In this document: positions 1 to 4,460 of the stretch, piece by piece
Numbering within the stretch: position 1 is the first letter of the stretch
Layout: each line of letters starts with the position of its first letter
Source of the DNA: Solirubrobacterales bacterium
GTDB lineage: Bacteria; Actinomycetota; Thermoleophilia; Solirubrobacterales; Solirubrobacteraceae
Reading direction: 5' to 3'
Assembly: GCA_003151895.1 (NCBI GenBank)
Contig: PLYX01000282.1
Coordinates: forward strand, 633 to 6,352
DNA: 5,720 nucleotides
Program-made: the position numbers and the translations under genes
Notes under the pieces: model-generated
Database searches by the model: none
Told to the model about the DNA's origin: nothing
The model's input: the letters and a program-made list of their open reading frames with translations, nothing else

Positions 1-1
1 G

Positions 2-208
2 CTCGACCAAGACCTGACCGGGTGGACCGAATACGTCGCCGTTGCAGGGCCCGCCTCCTTGAATCAGGAGGCTCTGCACCTCTACCGCTCCTGGTGGAAC
101 CTTGCGGACATCGCGGTCTTCGTCGAAGGCTTCCGCCGGCCACATGAGCGGACAGAGGACATGGTCGCTTCCTGGGACGTACTCACCGGCAATCTGCCGC
201 TGTCCTGA
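2..208 (+). CDS. Aminoglycoside phosphotransferase-family protein, C-terminal end (5' truncated by window)
   Basis: Sixty-eight codons in frame from base 2 to the TGA at 206-208; the start lies outside the window. The tail LYRSWWNLADIAVFVEGFRR, followed by PHERTED and SWDVL, is the usual C-terminal signature of APH-family (PF01636-like) kinases, especially those related to spectinomycin or aminoglycoside phosphotransferases, where a W-x-L-x-D-I helix packs against the lobe holding the catalytic site. The catalytic Brenner-type HxD loop would lie upstream and cannot be seen, so enzymatic competence and substrate are unknown. Such enzymes transfer a phosphate from a nucleotide to a small hydroxylated substrate in the cytoplasm. 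The gene ends 10 bases before a GC palindrome that may terminate it. The family call is from memory of the family pattern; a generic APH-fold kinase with another substrate is equally possible. Confidence 0.7.
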   Translation, partial: LDQDLTGWTEYVAVAGPASLNQEALHLYRSWWNLADIAVFVEGFRRPHERTEDMVASWDVLTGNLPLS

Positions 209-217
209 CGATCGGAG

Positions 218-231
218 GCCCGAGCTCGGGC
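218..231 (+). terminator. GC hairpin after the phosphotransferase gene
   Basis: A perfect 14-base palindrome, GCCCGAGCTCGGGC, begins 10 bases after the phosphotransferase stop codon. It folds as a 5-bp stem with an AGCT loop. No T-run follows, but terminators of high-GC bacteria often lack one. It may also end transcription of the minus-strand HYR remnant that stops at 260. Terminator function is inferred from position only. Confidence 0.4.
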
Positions 232-259
232 GTTGAGCGTGAGGCCGAGGTTGACGGGC

Positions 260-352
260 TCAGTGCTTGACGACGGTGACCAGGAACGTCTTCGTCGCCA
301 CGTTCCCGTAGGCGTCGGTCGCGGTCACCGTGACGACGGTGGTGCCGCCGCC
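260..352 (-). pseudogene. C-terminal remnant of an HYR-type extracellular repeat protein
   Basis: Read on the minus strand up to the TGA at 260-262, this encodes GTTVVTVTATDAYGNVATKT, then FLVTVVKH and stop. This is a textbook end of an HYR (hyalin-repeat, Ig-like) domain: the G-T-x-x-V-T-V-x-A-T-D strand, the GN turn and the final V-T-V strand. HYR domains sit in large cell-surface or secreted proteins. Only about 30 residues remain. Further upstream on the same strand the reading frame continues but no longer looks like this family, and from about 353 the plus strand carries a different recognisable coding pattern. I therefore call it a truncated remnant with no visible start. An assembly join could produce the same picture. 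Confidence 0.6.
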
Positions 353-727
353 GCAACGCGTGCGGCCGGCGAGCAGGCAGACGCGATCGCTGCGTACGAC
401 CGGTCGCTCGCGCTTGTGGTCGGCCGACTGCGACAGCTTCATCCGCCGCCGGTGATGGCTCCCACATACCGGGCACAACTGCAGACTCTGATTGCGACGC
501 GCGCAGCAGGGACCGCGCTCGCACTCGAGCTCCGCAAGAAGAACCGCTCCCGTGTGGCGCTGCTCAGCCGTCATCTTTCAGAGGCGGCAAGGATCGTGGG
601 GACGATCGCCTCCCAGCAGGCGGAGATCGCGGCAATCAAGGCGTACGACGCTCGCGTGCAGAAGGCCGGCGATCTCCAGCGGCGAATCCAGAACGAGGTC
701 TCGCGCCTCTCTCGCACCGTCGGCTAA
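353..727 (+). pseudogene. Helical protein of unknown function, C-terminal fragment lacking its own start
   Basis: About 124 codons ending in TAA at 725-727 read as an alpha-helical protein rich in Ala, Arg and Leu. The first part contains AYDRSLALVVGRLRQLHPPP and VMAPTYRAQL. It is followed by a long amphipathic region (LSRHLSEAARIVGTIASQQA, then IQNEVSRLSRTVG) that could form coiled coils. The pattern resembles secreted helical-bundle proteins of actinobacteria in which a -LRxLxPPP- turn separates helices; I do not recognise a named family. A TTG at 233 opens the frame further upstream, but bases 260-352 are better explained by the minus-strand HYR remnant, so the natural N-terminus, probably with a signal peptide, appears to be missing. 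It ends 33 bases before the permease fragment on the same strand. Confidence 0.5.
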
Positions 728-760
728 CCGCTGCGCTCGCGCCGCACAAGTGCGCTGCGG

Positions 761-1033
761 TTGGAGACGGAGACGCCGGTTCGCAGTCGAACCGGAACGC
801 CGCGCGGCGCACTCCGGCTCGTCCTGCACCAGGCGCGGTTCGACCTGCTCGCCTTCTTCCGCAACCGCCAGTCGCGCTTCTTCACGCTGATCCTGCCGAT
901 CATCTTCCTCGTCATCTTCGTCAGCGTGTTCGGCAACAACACCGTCGGGCCGGGCAAGGTAAAGGGGTCGACCTACTACGTGCCCGGGATCTGCGCGCTT
1001 GCCGTGATCTCCGGCTCGTTTGTCAACCTCGCG
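761..1033 (+). pseudogene. ABC-2 type transporter permease, N-terminal fragment
   Basis: From the TTG at 761 the frame encodes a short polar N-terminus, then ALRLVLHQARFDLLAFFRN, the membrane helix FFTLILPIIFLVIFVSVFG (residues 40-58), and an extracytoplasmic loop with STYYVPGICALAVISGSF that re-enters the membrane. This is the typical start of an ABC-2 (PF01061/PF12698-like) efflux permease, which normally has about 250 residues and six helices and works with a separate ATPase. The similarity ends at about residue 91 (SFVNLA). The expected continuation, a cytoplasmic loop with a Q-R-E-x-G motif, is absent. The break coincides with the hairpin and repeat at 1034-1061. The frame stays open by chance into the next gene, giving an apparent 401-codon fusion to 1966. 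No clear ribosome-binding site precedes the TTG, so this is probably a dead fragment. Confidence 0.65.
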
Positions 1034-1061
1034 GTCGCTCAGGCGACAGCACGCTGGCCCA
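1034..1061 (+). repeat. Array repeat copy 1 with hairpin
   Basis: The repeat proper starts at 1039 with TCAGGCG, then a 3-base middle (ACA, five bases shorter than in other copies), then GCACGCTGGCCCA. The last part matches the right half of the copy at 4108 in 12 of 13 positions. The first bases form a perfect hairpin with flanking DNA: GTCGC (1034-1038), loop TCAG, GCGAC (1043-1047). The copy lies exactly where the permease similarity ends. Confidence 0.6.
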
Positions 1062-1159
1062 GGGGACGACGATGCTCGCCGCCGCGCAGCAGCGCTCGCA
1101 GGCCACGTGCACGAAGAGCCGCGACAGACTCCGACCAAGACTTCACGCAGACTACGACC

Positions 1160-1966
1160 GTGGCTGTGCTCGCCCTTCGCGTCCTCCTCGCACCGTGCTT
1201 TGTCGTTTTCGCGTCACTCGTCGCTCGCCGTTTCGGCGTTCGCATCGGTGGCGTCGTCGCGGGACTGCCCGTAATCGCAGGGCCAATCCTGCTCGTGCTG
1301 GCCCTGCAGCACGGGTCGGCCTTCGCGAGCAAGGCCGCAGCCGGCGTACTACTCGGAATGGTCGGGCTGGCGGCGTTCGTGCTCGCGTACGTTGCGACCT
1401 CTAAATGGCTTTCTTGGCCGCGTGCCGTCGTCGTCGCCTATATGGCGTTCGCGCTCGCCGTCGTCGCCTTGAGACCACTGTCGGTTGGCGCGCTTCCAGC
1501 GCTGATCATCGCTTGCGGGTCGCTCGTTCTCACGCTCTTGTTGTTGCCACGACCGCCGCGCGTCGATGCTGCGCCGCTAGCGCCCGCGCGCTGGGATCTG
1601 CCTTTCCGTGCGGCGTGTACTGCAATTGCCGTAGTCACCGTGACCGCCATCGCGACGACGCTCGGCCCTCACCTCAGCGGCCTCGTCACGTCGTTCCCGA
1701 TTATCACGGCCGTGCTCGCGGTGTTCACGCAGGCACACCGAGGACGCGACGAGGCAATCCGGCTACTACGCGGCTTTACGGTCGGGTTCTTCTCGTACGC
1801 CGCATTTTGCCTCGTCGTCGCCACGACAATCCGACCGCTCGGAGTGACTGGCTGCTTTGCGCTTGCGGCTTCCATCGCGCTTTGCGTGCAGGCTGCCGCC
1901 GTGGCGGCCAGTCAGCGCGCGCAGCGTCTCCCACTCCTATCCGCCGACGCTACCCCGCCCGGGTAG
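1160..1966 (+). CDS. Polytopic membrane protein with internal duplication
   Basis: Read from the GTG at 1160, this gives 268 residues with about eight or nine hydrophobic segments. Two related halves are visible. The first (residues 23-79) contains RRFGVRIGGVVAGLPVIAG, and the second (166-221) contains TTLGPHLSGLVTSFPIIT. In each, a Gly is followed 5 residues later by Gly and 11 residues later by Pro. A helix pair follows in both. The halves are joined by a charged loop (PRPPRVDAAPLAPARWD, 130-146). Duplicated halves suggest a transporter or channel-like fold in the cytoplasmic membrane, but the substrate is unknown; I recognise it only as a conserved uncharacterised type. The start is chosen because upstream sequence in this frame (from 1034) is Arg/Pro-rich and unlike membrane protein; the ribosome-binding site is weak, and the GTG at 1166 is an alternative. 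It fills the interval between repeat copies 1 and 2 and ends 3 bases before copy 2. Confidence 0.75.
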   Translation: MAVLALRVLLAPCFVVFASLVARRFGVRIGGVVAGLPVIAGPILLVLALQHGSAFASKAAAGVLLGMVGLAAFVLAYVATSKWLSWPRAVVVAYMAFALAVVALRPLSVGALPALIIACGSLVLTLLLLPRPPRVDAAPLAPARWDLPFRAACTAIAVVTVTAIATTLGPHLSGLVTSFPIITAVLAVFTQAHRGRDEAIRLLRGFTVGFFSYAAFCLVVATTIRPLGVTGCFALAASIALCVQAAAVAASQRAQRLPLLSADATPPG

Positions 1967-1967
1967 C
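1949..1967 (+). terminator. Hairpin spanning the stop codon of the duplicated membrane protein
   Basis: GCTACCC (1949-1955) and GGGTAGC (1961-1967) form a perfect 7-bp stem around the loop CGCCC. The TAG stop codon lies within the stem. An outer pairing of GACGC (1946-1950) with GCGTC (1974-1978) inside the adjoining repeat is an alternative. It could end transcription between two convergent genes, or be part of the structured repeat boundary. Confidence 0.4.
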
Positions 1968-1969
1968 TA

Positions 1970-1997
1970 TCAGGCGTCATTCCCGAACGCTCGCGCA
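1970..1997 (+). repeat. Array repeat copy 2
   Basis: Left half TCAGGCGTCATTCC; right half CGAACGCTCGCGCA. This is the full 28-bp form and differs from the consensus at one position. It lies 3 bases after the stop of the plus-strand membrane protein and 11 bases beyond the stop of the minus-strand nucleotidyltransferase, i.e. between convergent genes. Confidence 0.8.
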
Positions 1998-2008
1998 ATC
2001 GAGACTCT

Positions 2009-2548
2009 TTACGCCTCGTCCTCCTCTTGCGCAGCGGCCAGCACCTTTTCGAGCAGCGCTCGGGGTGGCTCAACTCCGAACCGCTCACGCAAGAGGCAAA
2101 GCTCGCGGTAGTCCTTCTCAGTCAGCTCGTAGCCCGCGTGAACCATCACCTGAACCTCGGCGCTAAGGCACCGCACCGGTCTCCGATCCACGCTCCCCCG
2201 ACCTGCGAACCCTTCGCCCGGATAGACCCACTCGGCGCCGTCATCCATCTGATAGACGCCTCCGCCCTCTGCGTTGAAGGTGACTGGGTGAACGTCGACC
2301 TGGCGCCCGCGCGCATCGACCATCACGAAGCTTTTCGGAGGGGCTCCTGCGACCAGGGAATATCCAAGGCCGTCGAGCAGCTCGATGATTCGGCTCGCGT
2401 GGTAGAGCTCGACCACGAGGTCGAGGTCGTCGTGTTCGCGAGTCTGATGCCCGAGCAGCGCGTCAACACCCCAGCCGCCGTCGAGCCAGACATCGATTCC
2501 GTCCGCCTCTAGCAGGCCGATGACGGCCACCAGTGTCCGAGAGTCCAT
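2009..2548 (-). CDS. Lincosamide/aminoglycoside nucleotidyltransferase-like protein
   Basis: A 179-residue protein of the nucleotidyltransferase (DNA polymerase beta) superfamily, close in pattern to the LnuA and ANT(2'')-type resistance enzymes (PF10706-like). These attach a nucleoside monophosphate to a hydroxyl of a lincosamide or aminoglycoside in the cytoplasm. Visible motifs: LDGGWGVDALLG (residues 22-33), the G-G turn and Asp of the nucleotide site; T-R-x-H-D-D-L-D (36-43), with the metal-binding Asp pair D41/D43; and VDVHPVTF (84-91), supplying a further acidic residue and His. All expected key residues are present, so it looks intact. I chose the ATG at 2548 because family members start a few residues before a -LLEADGIDVWLDGG- segment. 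A GTG at 2590 would add 14 residues, and neither start has a strong ribosome-binding site. It is the only gene between repeat copies 2 and 3 and runs opposite to its neighbours. Actual substrate is unknown; many environmental homologues have no proven resistance role. Confidence 0.8.
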   Translation of the reverse strand: MDSRTLVAVIGLLEADGIDVWLDGGWGVDALLGHQTREHDDLDLVVELYHASRIIELLDGLGYSLVAGAPPKSFVMVDARGRQVDVHPVTFNAEGGGVYQMDDGAEWVYPGEGFAGRGSVDRRPVRCLSAEVQVMVHAGYELTEKDYRELCLLRERFGVEPPRALLEKVLAAAQEEDEA

Positions 2549-2640
2549 TGGAGCGCTCGGCTGGCGCCCGCGGTAGGCCCTCTGTGTCACCGCGCGACTC
2601 TAGCGACGCGATTGCAGCGTCACACCACCGAGCGCGAACC

Positions 2641-2668
2641 TCAGGCGTCATTCGCGAACACTCGCCCA
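2641..2668 (+). repeat. Array repeat copy 3
   Basis: Left half TCAGGCGTCATTCG; right half CGAACACTCGCCCA; 24 of 28 positions match the consensus. It lies between two divergent genes: upstream of the nucleotidyltransferase start (2548) and of the secreted-protein start (2727). A separate small hairpin, GACGC (2605-2609) with GCGTC (2617-2621), lies about 20 bases before it. Confidence 0.75.
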
Positions 2669-2726
2669 GGCAAGCACCGGTCATGCCACGAGTCGGCTCT
2701 GCTGCTCGCATGCAATCCTGTCAAGG

Positions 2727-3329
2727 ATGCGCAAGATCGTCGTGCTCGGTACCGCGCTTGTGATGGCGCTCTCGGTGTGCGCTGCGTCGGCCGCCCCCTT
2801 GGCTCAGCCACGCGATGAGCGGCTCGCAGCACGGACAGCGCCGACGGCGGGGGATCTCGGTGTCCGCTACAGGCGAGAGTCGGCTGCGGAGGTGCATGCT
2901 GCACGCCTCTCCTGCCCGGCAAGGACGACTGGATGCGCATGGCGTTTCTTCGCGCTGCCCGACGATCCGCACGGCATTGCGAGTGCCACCGCCCTAGTCG
3001 AAGTCTGTGCCACAGCGGCGCAGGCACGCTCCGCCTACGGAACCGCGATGCGAAGCCTCTCCCGGAAACGGAAGGTCAGCGCGGCCGGCATTCAGCAAAC
3101 GATCTCGCTTCGCTCGGAAGCACACCTCTCGCCTGGCGGCGCACAAGCGACCCTGCTCGTCTTCCGACTCACGCAGACCGCGCCTGCGCGAATGACCGAG
3201 ACTTCTCGGTCGATCCTCGTACTCGAAGGGCGAGCCCAACTATTCGTCAGCTACAAGGTCGGACGGACAGTCGACTTCGCGGCTACGGCTCGTCGCCCTG
3301 CAGCTCGCATGCAACCCGTCGGCGGGTAG
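2727..3329 (+). CDS. Secreted protein of unknown function
   Basis: Two hundred residues. The N-terminus MRKIVVLGTALVMALSV followed by CAASAAP is a clear Sec signal peptide: a basic start, a hydrophobic core and an A-S-A cleavage site near residue 22. Cys18 is not in a good lipobox, as Val precedes it, so a lipoprotein is less likely. The mature part (about 178 residues) has Cys residues near 62, 69 and 93, which could form disulfides, a helical stretch with ARSAYGTAMRSLSRKRK, and beta-like strands towards the end (ATLLVFRLTQTAP, SILVLEGRAQLFVSY). I do not recognise the family; it resembles small exported actinobacterial hypotheticals. The ATG at 2727 has AAGG directly against it, too close for a good ribosome-binding site, but the signal peptide fixes the start region. 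It is the only gene between repeat copies 3 and 4. Confidence 0.7.
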   Translation: MRKIVVLGTALVMALSVCAASAAPLAQPRDERLAARTAPTAGDLGVRYRRESAAEVHAARLSCPARTTGCAWRFFALPDDPHGIASATALVEVCATAAQARSAYGTAMRSLSRKRKVSAAGIQQTISLRSEAHLSPGGAQATLLVFRLTQTAPARMTETSRSILVLEGRAQLFVSYKVGRTVDFAATARRPAARMQPVGG

Positions 3330-3356
3330 CTCAGGCTGAACCCCACAGGCCGCCGT

Positions 3357-3384
3357 TCAGGCGTCATTCCGGAACACTGGCGAA
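3357..3384 (+). repeat. Array repeat copy 4
   Basis: Left half TCAGGCGTCATTCC; right half GGAACACTGGCGAA; 25 of 28 positions match. It lies between convergent genes, 27 bases after the stop of the secreted protein. Two inverted repeats touch it: CGGCGG (3320-3325) with CCGCCG (3350-3355) before it, and GTCATTCC (3363-3370) with GGAATGAC (3385-3392) using its left half. Confidence 0.8.
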
Positions 3385-3448
3385 GGAATGACATGCCCCG
3401 TAGTGTCAACGTATGGGGGCCCCGGATAAAACGGATCGTCGGAGCCCA

Positions 3449-3703
3449 TCATTTCTCTTTCAGGAGGGCTGCCCCCGAATCTTCGTGGTGGTGGCGGCAA
3501 ACAACGTGACCTCCGTACTTCTTGCTCGGGTGCCAGCTTAGGCGCCAGCAGCGGTGGACATGGCAGTTGTGCTTGCCCCAGAACGCGATGAGAGCGCCGA
3601 TGAGAGCGACCTCCCCGATGTCCGATCCGATGCCGCTCCAGAACTGGTAACCCTTGCCAGACAGGACGTGTACGAAATAGATGTAGAACCAGTGCGGCAT
3701 CAC
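3449..3703 (-). CDS. Small membrane protein with a Cys/His cluster
   Basis: Eighty-four residues, read from GTG at 3703 or from the ATG immediately after it (3700), with stop TGA at 3449-3451. The N-terminal half is hydrophobic and aromatic (HWFYIYFVHVL, then FWSGIGSDIGEVALIGALIA, residues 21-40), consistent with one or two membrane helices. The C-terminal half has a cluster of metal-ligand type residues: C47, H50 and C52 in CHVHRCWR, then H66, C69 and H71-H73 in HVVCRHHH, which could bind zinc. Proteins of this architecture are, from memory, widespread uncharacterised membrane proteins of actinobacteria and their phages; no function is established to my knowledge. It is the only gene between repeat copies 4 and 5 and is oriented against both neighbours. 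The ribosome-binding site is weak. Confidence 0.7.
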   Translation of the reverse strand: MMPHWFYIYFVHVLSGKGYQFWSGIGSDIGEVALIGALIAFWGKHNCHVHRCWRLSWHPSKKYGGHVVCRHHHEDSGAALLKEK

Positions 3704-3729
3704 AAGCCGCCAGCGTAGCGCTTGTCCTG

Positions 3730-3757
3730 TCGGGGGTCATTCCGGCGCACTGGCGCA
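3730..3757 (+). repeat. Array repeat copy 5
   Basis: Left half TCGGGGGTCATTCC; right half GGCGCACTGGCGCA; 22 of 28 positions match the consensus, with the last nine bases (CTGGCGCA preceded by A) shared with copy 4 apart from one base. It lies between divergent genes, 26 bases upstream of the Cys/His membrane protein start and about 75 bases upstream of the next plus-strand gene. Confidence 0.7.
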
Positions 3758-3831
3758 TGGGGGCGCCCTTCCGCCCGGCACCGCACGGCGCGGCCCACCT
3801 CGGGAGAACCGCCAACACGTAGGATGAAACG

Positions 3832-4008
3832 GTGGGAAGACAGGCCGCTGTCGCCCTTTACGTGCTTGCTCTGGTAGCCGTTGTGGTGGGCGTGGATGTC
3901 CTGTTCTTCAAGCACCAGTTTTGGGAGCGGCTGATAGCAAATGTCGGCATAGTCCTTGTGTTTGCGGCGTTCTATCTGAGGTTCCGGCTCGCATTGGGGG
4001 GTAAGTGA
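3832..4008 (+). CDS. Small two-helix membrane protein
   Basis: Fifty-eight codons from GTG at 3832 to TGA at 4006-4008. A good ribosome-binding site (AGGATG at 3821-3826) sits at the right distance before the GTG. The competing ATG at 3824 leads to a TAG after 17 codons, which supports the GTG. The protein has two predicted membrane helices, residues 5-22 (AAVALYVLALVAVVVGVDV) and 36-50 (NVGIVLVFAAFYLRF), joined by a conserved-looking loop FFKHQFWERLIA. This short, compact pattern (VGVDVLFF, FWERL, NVGIVLVFAAFYLRF) is one I know from many bacterial hypothetical proteins without a known role. It is the only clear gene between repeat copies 5 and 6. A 32-codon frame starting at GTG 4005 overlaps its stop by four bases and ends at TAG 4101; I do not count that as a gene. 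Confidence 0.75.
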   Translation: MGRQAAVALYVLALVAVVVGVDVLFFKHQFWERLIANVGIVLVFAAFYLRFRLALGGK

Positions 4009-4102
4009 AGGCCTCCGGGGCTACATCTTCTCTCGGCGCCGAGACCATTCGCACAGACTCGGACGACGTGATCGACGGCGGCGGCACTGACTCAATCGGG
4101 TA

Positions 4103-4135
4103 GACGCTCAGGCGTCATTCCCGCACGCTGGCGCA
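4103..4135 (+). repeat. Array repeat copy 6 with hairpin
   Basis: The 28-bp repeat is 4108-4135: left half TCAGGCGTCATTCC, right half CGCACGCTGGCGCA, one mismatch to the consensus. With five bases before it, it forms the perfect hairpin GACGC, loop TCAG, GCGTC (4103-4116). Copy 1 has the same fold with A:T replaced by T:A in the stem. It lies between two plus-strand genes. Confidence 0.8.
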
Positions 4136-4166
4136 CCCAAGCGTCTGTACCTACGCAAGCTGTGCG

Positions 4167-4349
4167 ATGCCGACCGCCAGAAAGCCCACGCCGATCAAGA
4201 CAAGAACGACCCCATCTACCGTCACACTCACCGCAACACCAGACAGAGGGTCACGATTCCTCGGCTGGCAGAACGGATGCTCCGGCATAGCCCGCTGCAC
4301 GATCACACCCAACAGCGCCCAATCCGTCACAGCTCGCTTCGCGCCCTAG
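4167..4349 (+). pseudogene. C-terminal remnant of an InlB-type repeat surface protein
   Basis: From about 4218 to the TAG at 4347-4349 the frame encodes TVTLTATPDRGSRFLGWQNG, then CSGIARCTITPNSAQSVTA and RFAP. This matches the divergent InlB B-repeat pattern (PF18998-like): an L-T-A-x-P-x-x-G-S-x-F-x-G-W core, two Cys that usually form a disulfide, and a final -S-V-T-A-x-F strand. Such repeats occur in tandem in large secreted or wall-attached proteins of actinobacteria. Only one repeat of 43 residues remains. The ATG at 4167 adds 17 low-complexity residues and has no ribosome-binding site or signal peptide, so I read the whole as a captured gene end rather than a functional gene. It is the only coding signal between repeat copies 6 and 7. 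Confidence 0.55.
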
Positions 4350-4382
4350 ATGGCGGGCTCATACGCCAACCTTGCTCATCCG

Positions 4383-4410
4383 CTCGGGTGACTGTAAGAA
4401 CGCTGGCGCA
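4383..4410 (+). repeat. Array repeat copy 7 (left half diverged)
   Basis: The right half, GAACGCTGGCGCA (4398-4410), is identical to the consensus over 13 bases. The left half is barely recognisable. A hairpin overlaps it: TCATCC (4376-4381), loop GCTC, GGGTGA (4386-4391), with one G-T pair. It separates the InlB remnant from the DUF4386 gene. Confidence 0.6.
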
Positions 4411-4460
4411 GGCGAACGGTGCTAGATCGACTGCACGATCAAGGCACCGAAGCGATCCTG

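Noticed and set aside
233..352. Plus-strand coding from TTG 233 into the helical protein
   Set aside because: Bases 260-352 encode a classic HYR domain end on the minus strand, while the plus reading is Arg/Gly/Asp-rich and unlike the helical part that follows.
725..760. Possible further repeat copy between the helical fragment and the permease (AACCGCTGCGC)
   Set aside because: It needs two gaps to resemble the right half and has no left half; a small CGCAC/GTGCG hairpin is present but is not specific.
578..1138. Minus-strand frame of 186 codons opposite the helical and permease fragments
   Set aside because: Its composition is that of an antisense shadow (Asp/Glu/Arg-rich low complexity opposite membrane helices), with no recognisable domain.
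1405..2166. Long plus-strand frame of 253 codons
   Set aside because: It is Arg/Ala-rich and overlaps the well-supported membrane protein and the nucleotidyltransferase; it is a high-GC shadow frame.
2027..2512. Plus-strand frame of 161 codons opposite the nucleotidyltransferase
   Set aside because: The minus strand has a full set of family motifs; the plus frame is its mirror.
4005..4103. 32-codon frame overlapping the small membrane protein stop by GTGA
   Set aside because: It is too short and compositionally unremarkable to call a gene. It is mentioned only because its stop lies in the conserved GGGTAG before copy 6.
1970..4135. CRISPR array
   Set aside because: Intervals are 275-931 bases, unequal, and contain genes; the repeats are diverged and no cas gene is present.
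1034..4410. Calling the repeats canonical integron attC sites
   Set aside because: They lack a GTTRRRY core and a matching RYYYAAC partner, and the nearest reverse-strand match (GTTCGGG) fails the pattern. No integrase gene is in the window, so only the layout is integron-like.
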